Positions 48,232 through 61,388 are shown, numbered from the stretch's first letter. The stretch: DNA of 64,000 nt from Pyropia yezoensis (GCA_009829735.1 CM020618.1:29612894-29676893), one strand, 5' to 3'. Notes: generated from the letters alone by a model not told the origin. Numbers and translations are program-made.

Positions 48232-51200
48232 CTAATCCAGCTTGCCCACCGCAAACGCGGTCTCGTCCATGTAGGCCGCCACGACGGCGCGCCCCCCAAA
48301 CTTGCGCCCGTCCAGCATCCCGTGCGCCGCGGTCGCCGCGGCAACCTGCTCAAACTGCACGAACACGCGGCCGACGCCCGGCGGGGGCGCCCCCCCTGGC
48401 CCACCCGGGTCTGTCGGCCGCGGGATCTGCACAAGGATGACGGGACCCGCCTTGGCACACTCGTCCCGCACGTCCTCGACAATCTCGGCGTGCTCCGCGT
48501 CGTCGGCGAGCTCCTCGGCGGTGACCATGTTGTGGAGAACCAGCACCCGCGACGGCGGGCGGAGGAGCGCCGCGACCGCCACCCCCGGCGGCGCGCCGGG
48601 GACGCCCGCGGCGACTGGCGGCGGGGGGGGGCGGGTGGCCCCATACGGCGTACCGCCGGGGCCACCAGCGGCGGCGGCGGCGCCAAGGCCAGCCGCCCCG
48701 CCCGGCCGCGGCGGCGGCGGCGGGACCGCCTGCCGGACGCCGCCGGGCCCCCCGTCGGGTCCTCCCGCGGCGCGCCCGCCGCCGTGGCCCTGGCCGGGCG
48801 CACCCCCCCCCCCCGCCGGGTCCCACGCCATGCGCACCGACAGGGTGCGCTCGCCCACCTTCATCCCGTTCAGGCCCGCACACGCGGCGGCCGCGGCGGC
48901 CCCGCCCGCCTCGTACTCAAAGAACGCGTACCCCTTGGAAAGGCCCGTCGCGGGGTCCTTGATAAGGTTGAACGCGCGCAGCGCACCGTACGAGCACAGC
49001 AGCTCCTTGATGTGATCCTCAGACAGATGGTACGGGATGCCCCCAACAAACACCTTGTGCGGGCCGTCGGCCACCTGCGTGGACACAATGCCCAGAGCGG
49101 TGGGGCGGAACGTCGTGGGCGCCGTGATGCCCGCCGGAACCGCCGCCGGGTTGTAGTCGTTAGGTCGCCGCAGCCGCAGGGAGAGCCCCCGCAGGAGCAG
49201 GCCGTCCATGGAAAGTGCCGCGACCGCCTCGGAGAGAGTGCGGAGCTCGATAAACGCAAACCGCTTCTCCAGGTTGAGGTACACCGACACCACCGCAGGG
49301 CCGGGCGTCTCGGCGCCGCCCGACCGCTCCATCGCGGCAGAGAAGAAGCCCCCAATCTCCGATTCGGACGTGTCGGGGGGGAGGTTGCCCACGTACAGCC
49401 GCCGCGCGTGGCGAGTTGCGTGGTTAATCGGCGCGCCGCCGCCGCCGCCGCCACCGACGCCACCACCACTGACGCCCGCAGCGCCACTGCGATCCCCACC
49501 AACGCCGGGGCCGCCGCCGCTGCGGTCACCGCCCAGGCCTGACGTCGGCCCTCCTCCGCCGCCAGCGCGCGCCCCAGCCGACGGGTAGCCCGCTCCCCCA
49601 CCTCCCCCCATCGGCCGCCCGGCGGGCACCGCCCCACCCGACACGCCACCGCCGCCGCCGCCGCCTCCCCCCCCCGCCCCCCCACCGACGCCGACGCCGC
49701 CGCCAGGGCGCGCCCCCCCCCCAAGCAGCCCCGCCAGCGCCGAGTTCTGCGCCACCTGCAGGTTGCCGCCCAGCCCCGCAACCGCCAACACCCCTGACGC
49801 CTCGCCCGCCCCCGCGCTCGCACCCGGCACGGGCAGCAGCGGGCCGCCGCCGCCGCCCCGAACCCCAACACCGCCGCCGCCGCCGCCCCCGACGGGCGTC
49901 GACGGCGCGGCGCCCCCCGCGCCGCCCAACCCACCTGCCAACAGTTTGAGCAGCGCGCCCGTGTCCACCCCCGCCAGCGGGTTGCCCGCCGTGGCAGCCG
50001 ACAGCTGCACCAGCCGCGGGACGGGTGGGGGCGGTCCCGGGGTCCCGCCGCCCCCCCCCGCTCCTCCACCTCCCGCCGCTCCTCCATACCCCCTCCCAGC
50101 CGGCGGCGCGGCTCCCCCGCCGCCAATGACAGGTAGCGGCCGCGGGGCAGGCCGCGCCACGGGCGGCGGCGGCGGTGGCGGTGGCGGCGGTGGCGCCGCA
50201 ATGACCGCCACCTTGGGACGGTTGAGGGGGTTGGCAGCGCCGGGGGGGGGCAGCGGCACCCCATACGGCGGGGACCGGACGTCCCACCCGCTGGCGTGGC
50301 GGGGTGGGGGGCTCTGCCGCCGCCGCCGCCGCCCCCGGTCGTTGCCGCCGCTGCCGTCGCTGGGCACGCCCCGGTCGCCGCCGTTACGGTCACCGCCACC
50401 GCCGCTGGCCGCCGGGGGAGTCCGCGACCGCGGCGGCCGGCCGCCGGGCCCCACGAGCGGCGAGCCCCGCCGGCGAAGCGGCCCCGCCGCTGCAGTGGGC
50501 GGGGGCCGAAGCGCCCCGCCGCCGCCGCCACGGTGGCCCCGGCCGCCAGGCTGGCGGCTGCCGTCAGAGGAGCCACCGCTGGCACTGCCGCCACGGCTGC
50601 GACTGCGATGGCCTCGGCGGTGGCGGCGGACGCCGCTCTGCTTGCGGCCGCCGCCGCGGCCACGGCCGCGGCCGTGGCTGCTGCCCCCCGAACTGGACGA
50701 CCCGCTCGACGCCGACCGCCGGCCACGTGACCTCGACCGCGACCGCGACCGCGACAGCGACAGCGACCGCGACCGTGACCGCGACCGTGACCGTGAGCGG
50801 GAGCGCGACGGGGAGCCGCGGCCGCGGCCGCCGCGGCTGCGAGAGCGCGACCGGGAGCTCCCGCTGCGGCTGACACTGCGGCCGCGGCCACGGCCGCGGC
50901 CACCACCCCCCCGGCCGCCGCGGGTAGGACTGCGGCTGCCGCTGCCGCTGCCCCCCCGGCTACGGCTGCGGGTGGCACTGCGGCTCCGCCCCCGCCCACG
51001 GCTACGGCTGCGATGGCGGCTGTGGCTGCGGCTGTGGCTGCGGCTGCGGCTGCGGCCGCGGCTGCGGCCGCGGCTGCGGGCGGGGGAGCGGGAGCGCGAC
51101 GCCGACGCCGACCGGGAGCGCGACCTGGAGCGCATGGAGCGGGAGCGGGAGCGGGAGCGGGAGCGGGAGCGGGAGCGCCGCGCCCGCGGCGACCGCGACG

Positions 51201-51701
51201 GCGAGTGGCTCGGCGTCCCCCTCGGCGACCGCCCCCGCGCCCGCGGCCGTGACCGCGACCGAGACCGCGACGCCGAGCTGCCCCGCCGCCCCGCCGACGC
51301 TGACCGGTGGCGCTTGCGCGTCGGCCGCCGCGGGGGCGCCCCGGCCACGGCGGCCGCGGCCGCCCCCGCCGACCCCGCCCCCGCCGCCCCCACCGCCGCC
51401 CCCACCGCCGCCCCCACCGCCGCCCCCACCGCCGGTGCGCCCGCCGGTGCGCCCGCCGGGCTGCCGCCCCCGCCGCCACCGCGGGCTGCCCCCCCCCGAC
51501 GGTCGTCGGGGGCGGCCGCACAGTCGGCGGCCGCCGCGGCGGCGGCGGCGGCGGCGGCCGAGGCGAGCATGGCGCCCACCACCGCCGCGCCGCCGCCATT
51601 GAGGGCGCCCCCGCCGCCACGGGGGGCCGGCGGGGGGCCACCGCCACCGTCGCCGCCGCCACCACCACCGCGACCACCACCGCCACCACCACCACCACCA
51701 C

Positions 51702-51732
<31 letters not shown>

Positions 51733-51747
51733 ATCGTGGCGGGCCAT
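48232..51747 (-). CDS. U2AF2: U2AF large subunit (U2AF65) with expanded RS and Gly-rich regions
   Basis: The product has 1171 residues from ATG 51747 (MARHDGG) and no intron; the frame stays open upstream to 52194. Order: poly-Gly/Ala, then a very long Ser-Arg region (about 51300-50570, RSRSRSR), more Gly/Pro low complexity, then RRM1 (RRLYVGNLPPDTSESEIGGFF, about residue 781), the RPNDYNP linker, RRM2 (HKVFVGGIPYHLSEDHIKELL ... GLSKGYAFFEYE), and a C-terminal UHM (RVLVLHNMV-AEEL-DDAEHAEI-EDV-DEC-K-G). This factor binds the polypyrimidine tract and recruits U2 snRNP to 3' splice sites in the nucleus. Usual length is about 475; the extra 700 residues are all N-terminal or inter-domain low complexity. 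Confidence 0.9.
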
Positions 51748-53568
51748 GCCAGCACCGGCGCGGGGCAGAGGGCACAAGGGGTGGAGGAAGCGGGCGGACC
51801 CGGCCGGGGGCGGGGTGGAGGGCCGGGACAATGGACCGGGGGGGGGGGGGGAGCGCGCGGGGGGGGGGGCTGGGCCAAGGGAAAGGATTGGCGCCCCGCA
51901 CGGGCGGTGGGAGGACTCGCCCGCCGGCCGCCGCCGCGGGGGACGCGCCGCCGTCCGGCGACCACCGCCGGTGTGGCGGCGGGGAATGGGGGCGGGGGGG
52001 TGCGGGGGGGGGGGGGGGGGGGAGGGGGAGGGGGGTCGACACGGCCGCAGCGGCGCGGCGGGGCGACCGCGGCGTCGCGCTGCCCGCGCGGCGCGGCGCG
52101 TGACGGGGGGGGGGGGGGGGTGTGTCGCCGGCGCGGGCGCGTCCCGCGGCGTCTCGGCCCCTGCCCTTGACCTTGCCCGTCCACCACCCCCCACCCCACC
52201 CCCATCGCGGCGTCGGGCGGGGGGGACGGCGGGTGCTCGCCATCAAAAGTGCCCCCCCCCCCGTCTTGTACAATCCACAACGGTGCCGGTGCATAGGAAG
52301 CCCAGCCCCCCTCTCCAAGTACAGTACCAGAGTTGCGATCGCATCAAGTTGTTTTTTTGTTGCCCAACCAGTTTTCCCTCGTCCGATTGCTTCTCGTCAT
52401 CTTTGTACCTACTTGGCATGGGAGTAGTGGGGTGGATCGGCTTGCCTCTGCTGCGCTTCGCCGCGCTCCGCCCAAGATCAAAATGGCGGGCGGCAGCCCG
52501 CCGAGGTGCCACCCGTAGCCCATCGACGACCCCCTCCCCCCGTACCATTGTACAGCACTGTCCCGCGCTGAGCAGCCGCCGGCCACAGCCGCGCGGCGAG
52601 CCCCGTTGGCCCCCCCCACCCCCCCCCCCCCCCGCCCCCGACCCCCCCCTATCGACACAGCGAGGGATGATGGATGCGGCCCCCCGCCACCACCCCGACC
52701 CCACCCCCCCCCCCCCTCCCTGCGTGGCTGGGCGGCGCCGCCTCGGCCGCCCCCCGCTCCCCCGCCTCGGCCGCCCCCGCTCCCGCGCGGCACACGCCGC
52801 CTTCCCGCCACGCGCTGGCGGTGCCCCCCCGCCCCGCGGCGGCGCGCGTGGGGCGCGCCGCCGCCGCTTGGCGGTGGGCCGGCCACCCCCCCCCCCCCCC
52901 GAGCCCGTCTGGGCCGCCACGGCCCCCCGCCTCCCAACCCCGCCCCCCTCCCCCGCCCAAATCGCGTCTCCCGCTCCTTCCTAGCTAAGGGGGCGGGAGG
53001 AGGGCCCTCCTCCCCACTCCGCTCGCCCCCCCCCCACCCCACCCCACCCCACCCCACCCCACCCCACCCCACCCCAGCAGTCGCGGGCCGCCCCCGGCCG
53101 CTGGTCGTATTCCTTTCCCCCCCCCCCCCCCCCCGGCCTCCTCTTCCTCGACCGACCACCGCATGGTTCCTCCTCCCTCCTCCTCCCCCACCCCCTCCGT
53201 CTTTCTTCTCCCGCCGCGCGGAAGCGGGGGGGGGGGGGGGCGTAACGGCGCTTGCCCGCCGCGCCGCCCGCCGCGCGCGCGCGCGCCGTGCCGCCGCGCG
53301 GGGCGCTGCGGCCGCCCGCTTTTGCCGCGCCGCGGGGTGTCATGGGGTGGGGGGGGGGATGCGGGGGGGGGGGTGGGTGGCGGGTGGCTCCTTTTTTTCC
53401 CCCTCTTGCTTGCTCCCCACCGCCTCACCCCCCCACCCCGCGCGCGCGCGCGCGCGGGCGCCCGCGCTCCTGCTGCGGGGTGTGGCGTGGCGGGGTGGGG
53501 TGGGGGGGGGAGGGGGGGGGGGGGAGCGTTACGCCGCCGCGCTCGTGCGCCTCGACGGGGGGGCGCGG
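51748..53568. other. Upstream regions of U2AF (-) and the membrane-protein gene (+)
   Basis: G-runs and C-runs dominate. AT-richer DNA lies at about 52290-52500 and 52545-52560. A pentanucleotide repeat (ACCCC, eight units or more, 53036-53076) is present. All long frames are compositional. The promoter of U2AF probably lies in the AT-richer part; no clear TATA box is seen for it. Confidence 0.45.
53036..53076. repeat. (ACCCC)n microsatellite
   Basis: At least eight perfect 5-bp units. Not a canonical telomere repeat. Confidence 0.9.
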
Positions 53569-53574
53569 TATAAA
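53569..53574 (+). promoter_or_regulatory. TATA box of the membrane-protein gene
   Basis: TATAAA in GCGGTATAAAGAGG, about 350 bp before the ATG at 53927. Confidence 0.5.
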
Positions 53575-53810
53575 GAGGGGGGCCGCCGCCGCCGCCGCCC
53601 CTCGGCGATGCCACCGCGTGGTGGTGGTGGTCACCGTCGCGACCGGCGCTTCCTCCCCCACCCCCCCCCACCCCCCCACCCCCCCGCGCCCGCCACCCTC
53701 CTCCCGTCGCGCACCCCGCCGGCCGCTCCTCGGCCGCCCGTCCCGTCCTCCCTCTTGTCCCCACCCCCGCCCCTGCGGCCGCCCCGGACCAGTGACCGAC
53801 GACGGCCACC

Positions 53811-53857
53811 CCCACCACCACCACCACCACCACCACCACCACCACCACCACCACCAC
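53811..53857. repeat. (CCA)n microsatellite in a probable 5' leader
   Basis: About 15 perfect trinucleotide units between the TATA box at 53569 and the ATG at 53927. Confidence 0.85.
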
Positions 53858-53926
53858 CCACATATCCAACCCCATCCCGCCCCCCTCCCCCCCCTCTCCC
53901 CGCTTCCCCCCCCGGCTTGGGCAGTC

Positions 53927-54862
53927 ATGGACGCTGCTGCCGCCGCCGCCGCCGCGGCCGCCGCCGCTGCGGCCACCGCCGCCACGGCGCGGCAGATTGT
54001 GGTGGACTGGCCCCCCGCGGGGGCGCCCGTCACGGGCGCGTCGACGGTGGACGCGACGGCCTCTGGGGACGGCGGCGGCCTATCGGCCGGCGCGGTGGTG
54101 GGGGTGGTGATTGGCGCGCTGGTGGCGGTCGTCCTCGTCGCGGCGGTGCTGCTCGGCGCCCGCCGCCGCCGGGGGGGGGGAGGCGCGGGGGGCGCCGCCG
54201 CCGACGGCGGCGGCAGCGGCGACGGCACGCCACGGGGGATGTCCTTTGCGGCGGCCGCGTTTGGCCCCCGGGGGGGGGGGTCCGCCTCGTCGGCGGCAGT
54301 TATGGGCAGCGGCGTCGGCGGCGGCGGCGGCGGTGGGGGCGGTGGGGGTGGCAGCACCTCGTGGGCGGCGCCGCCGCTGGCGCCCGCCGCCCGCGGCGCC
54401 GCGGCGCTGTCGGCCGTGTCGGTGGCGGGCGGGGGGGAGCCGCCGTCGGCGTCGTCGGGGTGGGCGTACGACTATGTCATTGGGCGGGGGGAGACGCTGC
54501 CGCCGCCGCCGTCGCCGCCGGCCGCTCCGTCTGGGCCGGCCGGCGCACCGCCGCCGCCGCCGCCGCCGTTTGGGACGGCCGCTGCCGGCGGGGGGGGTGG
54601 CAGCGAGGCGGCGGCGGGGGGGGCGGCGCAGGAGGGGGGGGATGGGGTTGGGGGTGGGGGGGGGGGCGCGTTCCCGGCGCCCACCCCGTGGGGGGCGGCC
54701 GCCCAGACGGGGCTGGTGGTGGACGCGCCCACCGCCGACGCGGGGGACCCAGACGTGGCCGCCGCCCGGGCCGCCGCGTGGGCGGCGTCCACGTCGTCGG
54801 CGGGGGGGGGGGACGCCGCGCGCTACCGGGGGGACTCGATGAGCAGCGGTGATGGGTACTGA
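53927..54862 (+). CDS. Single-pass membrane protein, function unknown
   Basis: The product has 311 residues. A short Ala-rich start (residues 1-22) is followed by a small extracellular or lumenal-looking segment. One clear transmembrane helix (about 47-70, GAVVGVVIGALVAVVLVAAVLL) is followed by the stop-transfer ARRRR. The cytosolic part is Gly/Ser/Ala/Pro-rich with one more ordered island (SGWAYDYVIGRGETLPPPP, about 180-199) and ends GDSMSSGDGY. No known domain. Type I or type III orientation is likely from the positive residues after the helix. The start is the first ATG after the CT-rich leader. I do not recognise the family. Confidence 0.55.
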   Translation: MDAAAAAAAAAAAAAATAATARQIVVDWPPAGAPVTGASTVDATASGDGGGLSAGAVVGVVIGALVAVVLVAAVLLGARRRRGGGGAGGAAADGGGSGDGTPRGMSFAAAAFGPRGGGSASSAAVMGSGVGGGGGGGGGGGGSTSWAAPPLAPAARGAAALSAVSVAGGGEPPSASSGWAYDYVIGRGETLPPPPSPPAAPSGPAGAPPPPPPPFGTAAAGGGGGSEAAAGGAAQEGGDGVGGGGGGAFPAPTPWGAAAQTGLVVDAPTADAGDPDVAAARAAAWAASTSSAGGGDAARYRGDSMSSGDGY

Positions 54863-56017
54863 CGCGGGTTGGGGGGGCGGCTGGGGGGGGGGGGGCTGGG
54901 TGCTTGAGCGAGGGTGGGAGACGGGCAGAGGGGCGGGCGGGGGAGGGCAGGGGAGGGGGTGGCCGCGGCCAGACGTGGACGCCCACGGGTTGAGGGGGCG
55001 GTGGGGGGACGGCTGGCCGCCGGCGCTTGCCGCCGGCGCGAGCGCGCAACGCCGCGCGTGTGCATAGAGTAAAGAGTGGGGGGCCGCGCGGCGGCGCCCG
55101 CGCGGGCGCCGCCGCGCCCTGTCTGCGTGCCCACCGGCGGCGGAGTCGACGGTACGCGGGTGCACGTACGTCATCACCTCATCTGAATACAGTATATGGG
55201 GCGTTCCTACAGAGTCCCACGCGAACGCCACCCGCGCCTGGCGACACCAAAACGGGCAGGGGGGAGGGCGGTGGTGGATGTGGCACCCGCGCAGCTACGG
55301 CCGAGTCGGTGCTGCGCCCCGCCAGACGCGTTGCCCGGTCCCGCGGTGCACCCCTGCGTCGGGGTTCCCTCCCCCGTACCGCGCCACACCGCAGCGCGCG
55401 CCCCCCTGGCCCACGCGGCCCACGTGCCGCGGTAGGCCTCCATGGGGACGCCGCAGCCGCCGCGGCCGCGCCAACAGGCTCGTCAGCTCCCCAGCGTGGA
55501 CACGGCCGGTTGGGCACCCCGCCCCTCCCCCCCCCTCGCCGTACGACGATAGCGCACCCACAGGGAGGAGGAACAACCCACCAGGAGTGGTGCCAAAGGC
55601 GGGAGGGGATGGCAGTCGATAACGGTGGTATGTACACATGGCTCCCCGCCGGCCCCGCCGCCGTCTCCCCACTGCGCAACGCCCCCCTCCGCCCCCTACT
55701 ACCCACAGGGCAGCAGGCCACGTGGGGTCGCCACACAGACACGCCCACACAAACCCCGGGGCTCCTTCTCCCCCCCCAACGGTACACACGGTGGTATAGC
55801 CGCCGCCCGCCCACGTGCGTACGCACGCGGGCGACCGCCGACGGGGCCCCCGCCAGGCAGCGCGCGCCACCCCCTACGCCCACGCGCGCGGGCGCACGCA
55901 CACCAGCGGCCCGGCCGCCACCCACCCACCCCCCCCACAACGCCGACGCGCACCGCCTCCCCCCCTCACCCCCCCATCATCTCCCCATCCCCCCCCCCCC
56001 CCCCCCCCTCCTTCCCA
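54863..56017. other. Convergent 3' region, no gene recognised
   Basis: It lies between the stop of the membrane-protein gene (+) and that of the large unknown gene (-). The first part is G-rich, the second C-rich; 55140-55210 is AT-richer. Long frames on both strands have arbitrary composition. Confidence 0.45.
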
Positions 56018-59000
56018 TCACCCCTCCTTGTGTGGGTGGTGGTGCGACGCCGCGGCAGCGTCTGCAGCCGCCGCCGCTTCGGCCGCCGCCGCGGCCGCCG
56101 CCGCCTCGGCCGCCGCTGTCGTCGCGGGGGGCGCCCGCTTCTTTGAAAACTTGCGGATGGTCGTCCACGTCATGTCGGCACACAGCCGCAGCACGCACCG
56201 GCCCGTGCGGCCGCCCTCGACAAACCGGTTGAGCGTCATGTCGATCGCGCGGCCGCCGGTGGGGCCAAAGATGGTGCCGTCGCCGGCCGCAAAGCGGTCG
56301 ACGGTGCTGCGCTCGGCGGCGGACAGCGCCGTGCCGGGGCTCTTGTCAATGATCGCGTTGAGGGCGGCGCGGGACACGGCGCGGGAGGCGGCAACGGCAG
56401 CGGCGGCGAGGGGGGGGGGGGCGTCCGCCGCGGCGGCGTCGTCGGCGGCCTGGGGAGCGGCAGGCGGCGATCCGCCCGCCGCCAGCTCATCCTCCAGGGG
56501 GTGGCGCCCCATGCCCCCGTTTGCCGCAGTGTCCAGCAGATACGGCACCTCTGCCGCCGCCGGCACCACTGCTGCCATCGACGCGGGTGGCAGCGCCGCC
56601 GCCGCCAGCACAGCCGGCGCGGCAGCAGCAGCCGTCACCTGGGAGACTGCCGGCCGCGCGGGCGGCGGCGGCGGTGCCGCCATTGTCCCCTGCAATGGCA
56701 ATGGGGACGGCACCCCCACCGCATCGGCCACCACGTCCACGTCGGCCAGGCCCAGAGACCCCCACAGCGAAGGGGACACGGACAGGCGGGGGGTGTCCCA
56801 CGGCAGCGGCGGCGTTCCCGGATAGCCGGCGTGGGGTGGCGATGCCGGAGGGGTGAGCATCCCCGCCGCGGGCACCGCCGCCATCATGGAGGAGGGCGCC
56901 GCCGACGCCGCCGCAGGGGGAGGGGGCGGCGTCTGCCGCCTCCGCTTGGCGCCGCCGCCGCCCCCCCCGCCGCCGCCGCCGCCCCCTCCCGCCGTGGCCG
57001 CGTCGGCGGGGCGACTGCGTCGGCGCCGCGGCGGCGGCACCGCCGGCAGCACCTTCCACCGGCCGTCAGCGTCGGTCGTGTTGGCGCCCGCTGCCGCCGG
57101 CGGCGGGGGGGCGGACACGGCGGCGGTGGTGGGCGTGACGGTGGCGGGCGTGGCCCACAGCGAGGTAGGAGGCGCCCCCGCGGGGGCGGTGGCGGCGGCG
57201 GCGGCGGCGGGAAGGGGAGCGACCGCAGACGCCGGTGCCCGCGCCGACGGCGTCGATGCATCGCCAGCGTCGGCGGCGGCGGTGGCGGCGGCGGCCAGGG
57301 CGCGCAGCCAGCCGGGCGAGTGCGGGACACCCCACTCGGGGGGGGTGGCGAGGTAGGAAGAGGCCGCAAGTGTTGCAGCCGCCGACGCCGCCACGGGTGC
57401 GGGGGGGAGGGCAACAGCCTTTCGCGCGCGCGTCGCCGCCACAGAGGCGACGGGAGCGACGGCGGCGGGGGCAGCGGCGGCAGCGTCGGCTGCAGCACGC
57501 CCCAGGTGGCCGCCCGTGGGCGTGCCAGCGGCAGCCACCGCGGGAGCGGGCGGCCGCCGCCGCCGTGGCGGCGGCTGCGCCTGCAGCCGCGGTGGCGGTG
57601 TCGCGGCGGAATGGCGGGCGTTGCCGTTGGAAGCGGGGCGGGCGACAACGGCAGCGGCGGGGGGTGCCGCGCGGGCGGCCGCCGCCGCCGACGGCCGCCG
57701 CGCGCCCCTCCCCCCCGCAGCCGGGGAGGCCGCGGCAGGCGCCCCCTTGCGGGAAGAAGTCTCGCGCATCACCGCCATGGCAGCCGCCTTGGCCTCGGCC
57801 TTGACCACCCTCACGGGCGCGCCGTCGGCCGACGCGGCGGCCGCCGCCGAGGCCGCCGCCTCGGCCGTCGCCTCGGCCTCTGCCTCCTTGGCCGACCGCG
57901 CGGCCACGCGCGCCGCCACAGCCGCCGACTCCCGCGCCGCAGCCGCCTTCGCCGCATCCGCCGCCGCGGCGAGCCACGTGTCGGTCGCAAGGACCACCCC
58001 GCCGCCCCCCGCCCCGTGCGTGCCGTCCAGCAGCCGCACCCGCGGCGGCGGCGGAGGTGGCGGTGGTAGGGGACCCGCGACCGCCTCCTGCCGCGGCGGC
58101 GCACGCCCTCGCGCCCGCGGCGGCCGCGCGTCGGCGACGGCGGCTGTGGCGGCGGGAGTGCCCGGCTCGACGGCCAATGGCACGGCCACCGCAGCTGGGT
58201 GGGTGGTGCTCGTCGTGGACGGGGACGGGCGGGGGCGGTGGCGGCGGACAGGGGGGGCGGGCGGGAGCACGCCCGCTCCAACCCGACCGCCGACGCTGCC
58301 ACGGGCGATGCCGCTGCCGCTGCCGCTGCGGCTGCCGCTTCCGTCTGCCGTCTGCGCCGCGGCCGCGCCGTCGACGGCGCCGCTCGCAAGGACCTCCGAG
58401 TCGGAAAACGAGTCGGACGCAGAGGCGTAGGCGGGGGAGCCGGCGGCCGCCCCCCCGTCAGCTGCCACCCTGCCCGTCGCTGCCGCCTCCACCACCGACA
58501 GCGACTGGCTAAGCGACTGCGCCGCCGCCGCCGCGCGCGCGAGGCCGGCGAGCCACCGCGTCTGGGGCCCCCTCGGCGGTACCCCCGCCGCCGCCGCCGG
58601 TCTGGGTGCCGCTGCAGGTTGGCGTGGCCGCGGTAGCACAGCTCGCAGCGGCTGCGGCGGCGGCAACGACGACGGTGGCGGAAGCGGCGGTGGCCGTTGG
58701 GGAGCAGACGGCACCGCCCGCGGGGACGGCCGCCGGAGCCGCCGTGAGCCCGACCGCGGACTCGTAGCCGCCGCACCCGCTGGGGCAGTCAGTGGGGACG
58801 TGTCCCCGGCGACGTGCAGCGCCCGTTTCGGGGGGGGCGGGCGGGAAGTCGGCCCGACGGCGAGCTCCGGCTGCAGGTCGAGCTTGTCCACCTCCGCCTC
58901 GTCCGCCTCGTCAGCCCCGTCGGCGTCGGCGCCCACCACATAGTCGCTGTCGTCCTCTTCGGTCTCATCCTCATCCTCCTGCTCCGGCTCTTCTTCTTCT

Positions 59001-61356
59001 TCTTCTTCTTCTTCTTCCTCCTCCTCCTCCTCCTCCTCCTGCTGCTTTGTGGCACTCTCATGAATGACCGGGGCGGGTACCCGCGGGCGGGGGGCACCCG
59101 CGGCGGACCCCACCGTTACCGCTGCCGCAGCCGCAGCAGCTGCCGCCGACGTCGCCGCTGCCACCGCCGCCTCCGTCGACGGCAGCGCACCCGGCGCTTG
59201 TGGCGGCGGCGACGACGCGTCCTCCCCGTCTATCGATATGTCCTCCCCCCCGTCACTAGCTGACAGAAGGTAGTCGCTGTTGTCGGTCATCCCGTCGCAT
59301 GCCTCATCGACGTGCACGTGGTCGGCAGGCACCGCCGCCCGCCGCCGCTCCCGCCGCAGCCGCATGAATGTCCGCGGCGGGGAGGCTGGGCGGGCGGGGG
59401 GCGGGGGGGTTAGGGGGGGCGGGGGCCGAGCGGGGCGGTGACCCTCTCGCCCCGCACGGGGCACGCGGGCGGGAGACTTCGCTGGGCGTGCAGCTGCCGC
59501 CACCGCGGTGGGCGGCGGTGGCAAGGGCGAGGGAGGCGCTGCCTCCGCAGCCGCCGCGATTGGCGTCAGCAACGAGGGTGCCGCCGCCGTCGCTGGCGCA
59601 GCCGTGCCCCCGCCGCCGCCTGCAGCCAACCGGCGCCGCACGGGCGGCAGGCCTGGCGACGGCGGAGGGGACGAGGACGCAGCAGCGGCGGCGGCCGCCG
59701 CCGCTGGTACGGTGACGCCGCTGCCGCCCGCAGCCGACAGGCGCGGCACGGGTGGTAGGTCTGCTGACGGCGGAGGGGACGAGGATGCAGCAGCGGCGGC
59801 GGCCGCAGCCGCTGGTACGGTGACGCCGTTGCCGCCCGCAGCCGACAGGCGCGGCACGGGTGGTAGGTCTGCTGACGGCGGAGGGGACGAGGATGCAGCA
59901 GCGGCGGCGGCCGCAGCCGCTGGTACGGTGACCCCGTTGCCGCCCGCAGCCGACAGGCGCGGCACGGGTGGTAGGTCTGGCGACAGCAGTGAGGACGCGG
60001 CGGCGGCGGCCGCCGCCGCTGTCGCGTCACAGCGCCTCCCCCCCGCTCGCCGCGGCACGGGCGGCCGGGACAACGGTGTTGACGGCGGCGACGCCGCGCC
60101 GGTCAGCAGTCGCGGCGGCCGCCGCCCCGACCGCACTCCCGTCGATGGCGACGGCGGCGGCGGCGTGCCACCGGGCGACGCCCCCACCCCTGCCAAGCCC
60201 CGGCGACTCTGCGGCGACACGGACGGAGACGGCGGGGCGACCCCCCCAGCCGCGTCGGCGCCGCCGCCGCTACCGCCGCTGCCGACGCGACGGCGCTTGA
60301 GCGTCGGCGGCGACGGTGCGGCGGCGGCGGCTGCAGCCGCAGCCGCTGCCGTCCCCACCGAGGTGGCGGCACCAGCGCCCCCCTCCCTTGCGCATGCCCG
60401 CCCGTCGAGGGGCGGGCGGCGGACGCCGACCCGCCGGCTGTCGGCGGGCGCCGCGACCGGGGATGCGGCCGCGGCCGCCACCACTTCGCCGCCACCGCCT
60501 GCCGAGGCACGCAGAGGCGATGGCGACGCTGGCGGCGGCGACGCCGCCGAAGCCGCCGCTGCCGCCCCCGCCCCCGCACCAGCGCCCGCCGCCCTCACCC
60601 CCGCCAACGGCACTGACGCTGGCGGGGGCGTGTCGCTCCCAGGAAACGGGTCGTCCAAGTAGGTGGGTAGGGGGCCCATGTCGACAAAGTCCGGGCGGCG
60701 CGGCGCGCCGGCCGCCCCCCACCCCCCGACTTGCCAGGGCGGCCAGCCGGCAGCCACGCCGTGGAGTGGGGCGGGCGTCCGCCCCTCCCCCGCCATGTCC
60801 AGCGCCCCGTCTTGGGCGGCCGCCACAAACACGGCGGTCAGCGCCTCGACGGGGTGCGTCGGCCCGCCGGCGGGCGCGCACGAGGCGGGGGACGCGGCGG
60901 TGGCGGCGCTGACCGCCGTTTCCCCCCCGCCAGACCAAGCGGCGAGGGCGTCCGCCCCATCGGCCGACAGGCACAGGCCGCTCCCCCCCCCGCCCGCCTC
61001 CTCCCCCCCGCCGTCAGCCTTGGCCGCAAACGCCGCAGCGACGGCGCACGACCACTGGGCGTCCGCGTCCAAAAAGTCTTCCGCCGCCACCGCCCCACTC
61101 CCCCCGCCCTCGTCGCCAGCAGCGTCCACCCCCCCCATGTGGGCGGTGTAGAGCGCCAGCCACGCGCGCGGCGCCACGGCGGCGGGCGCCGCCGCAGCGG
61201 GCCCGACGGCGAGGCCCGCCAGCAGGCGCCCCCGGGAGGCGCCGTCCAGGAGGCCCGCCGCCCTGCCGCCCAGCACGGGCGGCGCGGCCGCCGCGGCACG
61301 CCGCCGGGCGGCCACCGCCAGCCGCCGCTTCCGCCCGCCATCCTTGTCAACGTCAC

Positions 61357-61388
<32 letters not shown>

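Noticed and set aside
48870-52280. Another very long minus frame overlapping U2AF
   Set aside because: It overlaps the true frame and has only Ala/Arg/Gly tracts; it stops before the RRMs in the right frame.
49763-52984. A 1073-residue + strand frame over the U2AF gene
   Set aside because: It is antisense to clear RRM domains and encodes only Pro/Arg/Ala low complexity. The GC-rich RS repeats keep both strands open.
53036-53076. ACCCC repeat as an internal telomere
   Set aside because: The unit does not match known telomere repeats and the tract is short.
53252-53926. Upstream extension of the membrane-protein frame
   Set aside because: It would translate the TATA box and the (CCA)n leader; the ATG at 53927 gives a sensible product.
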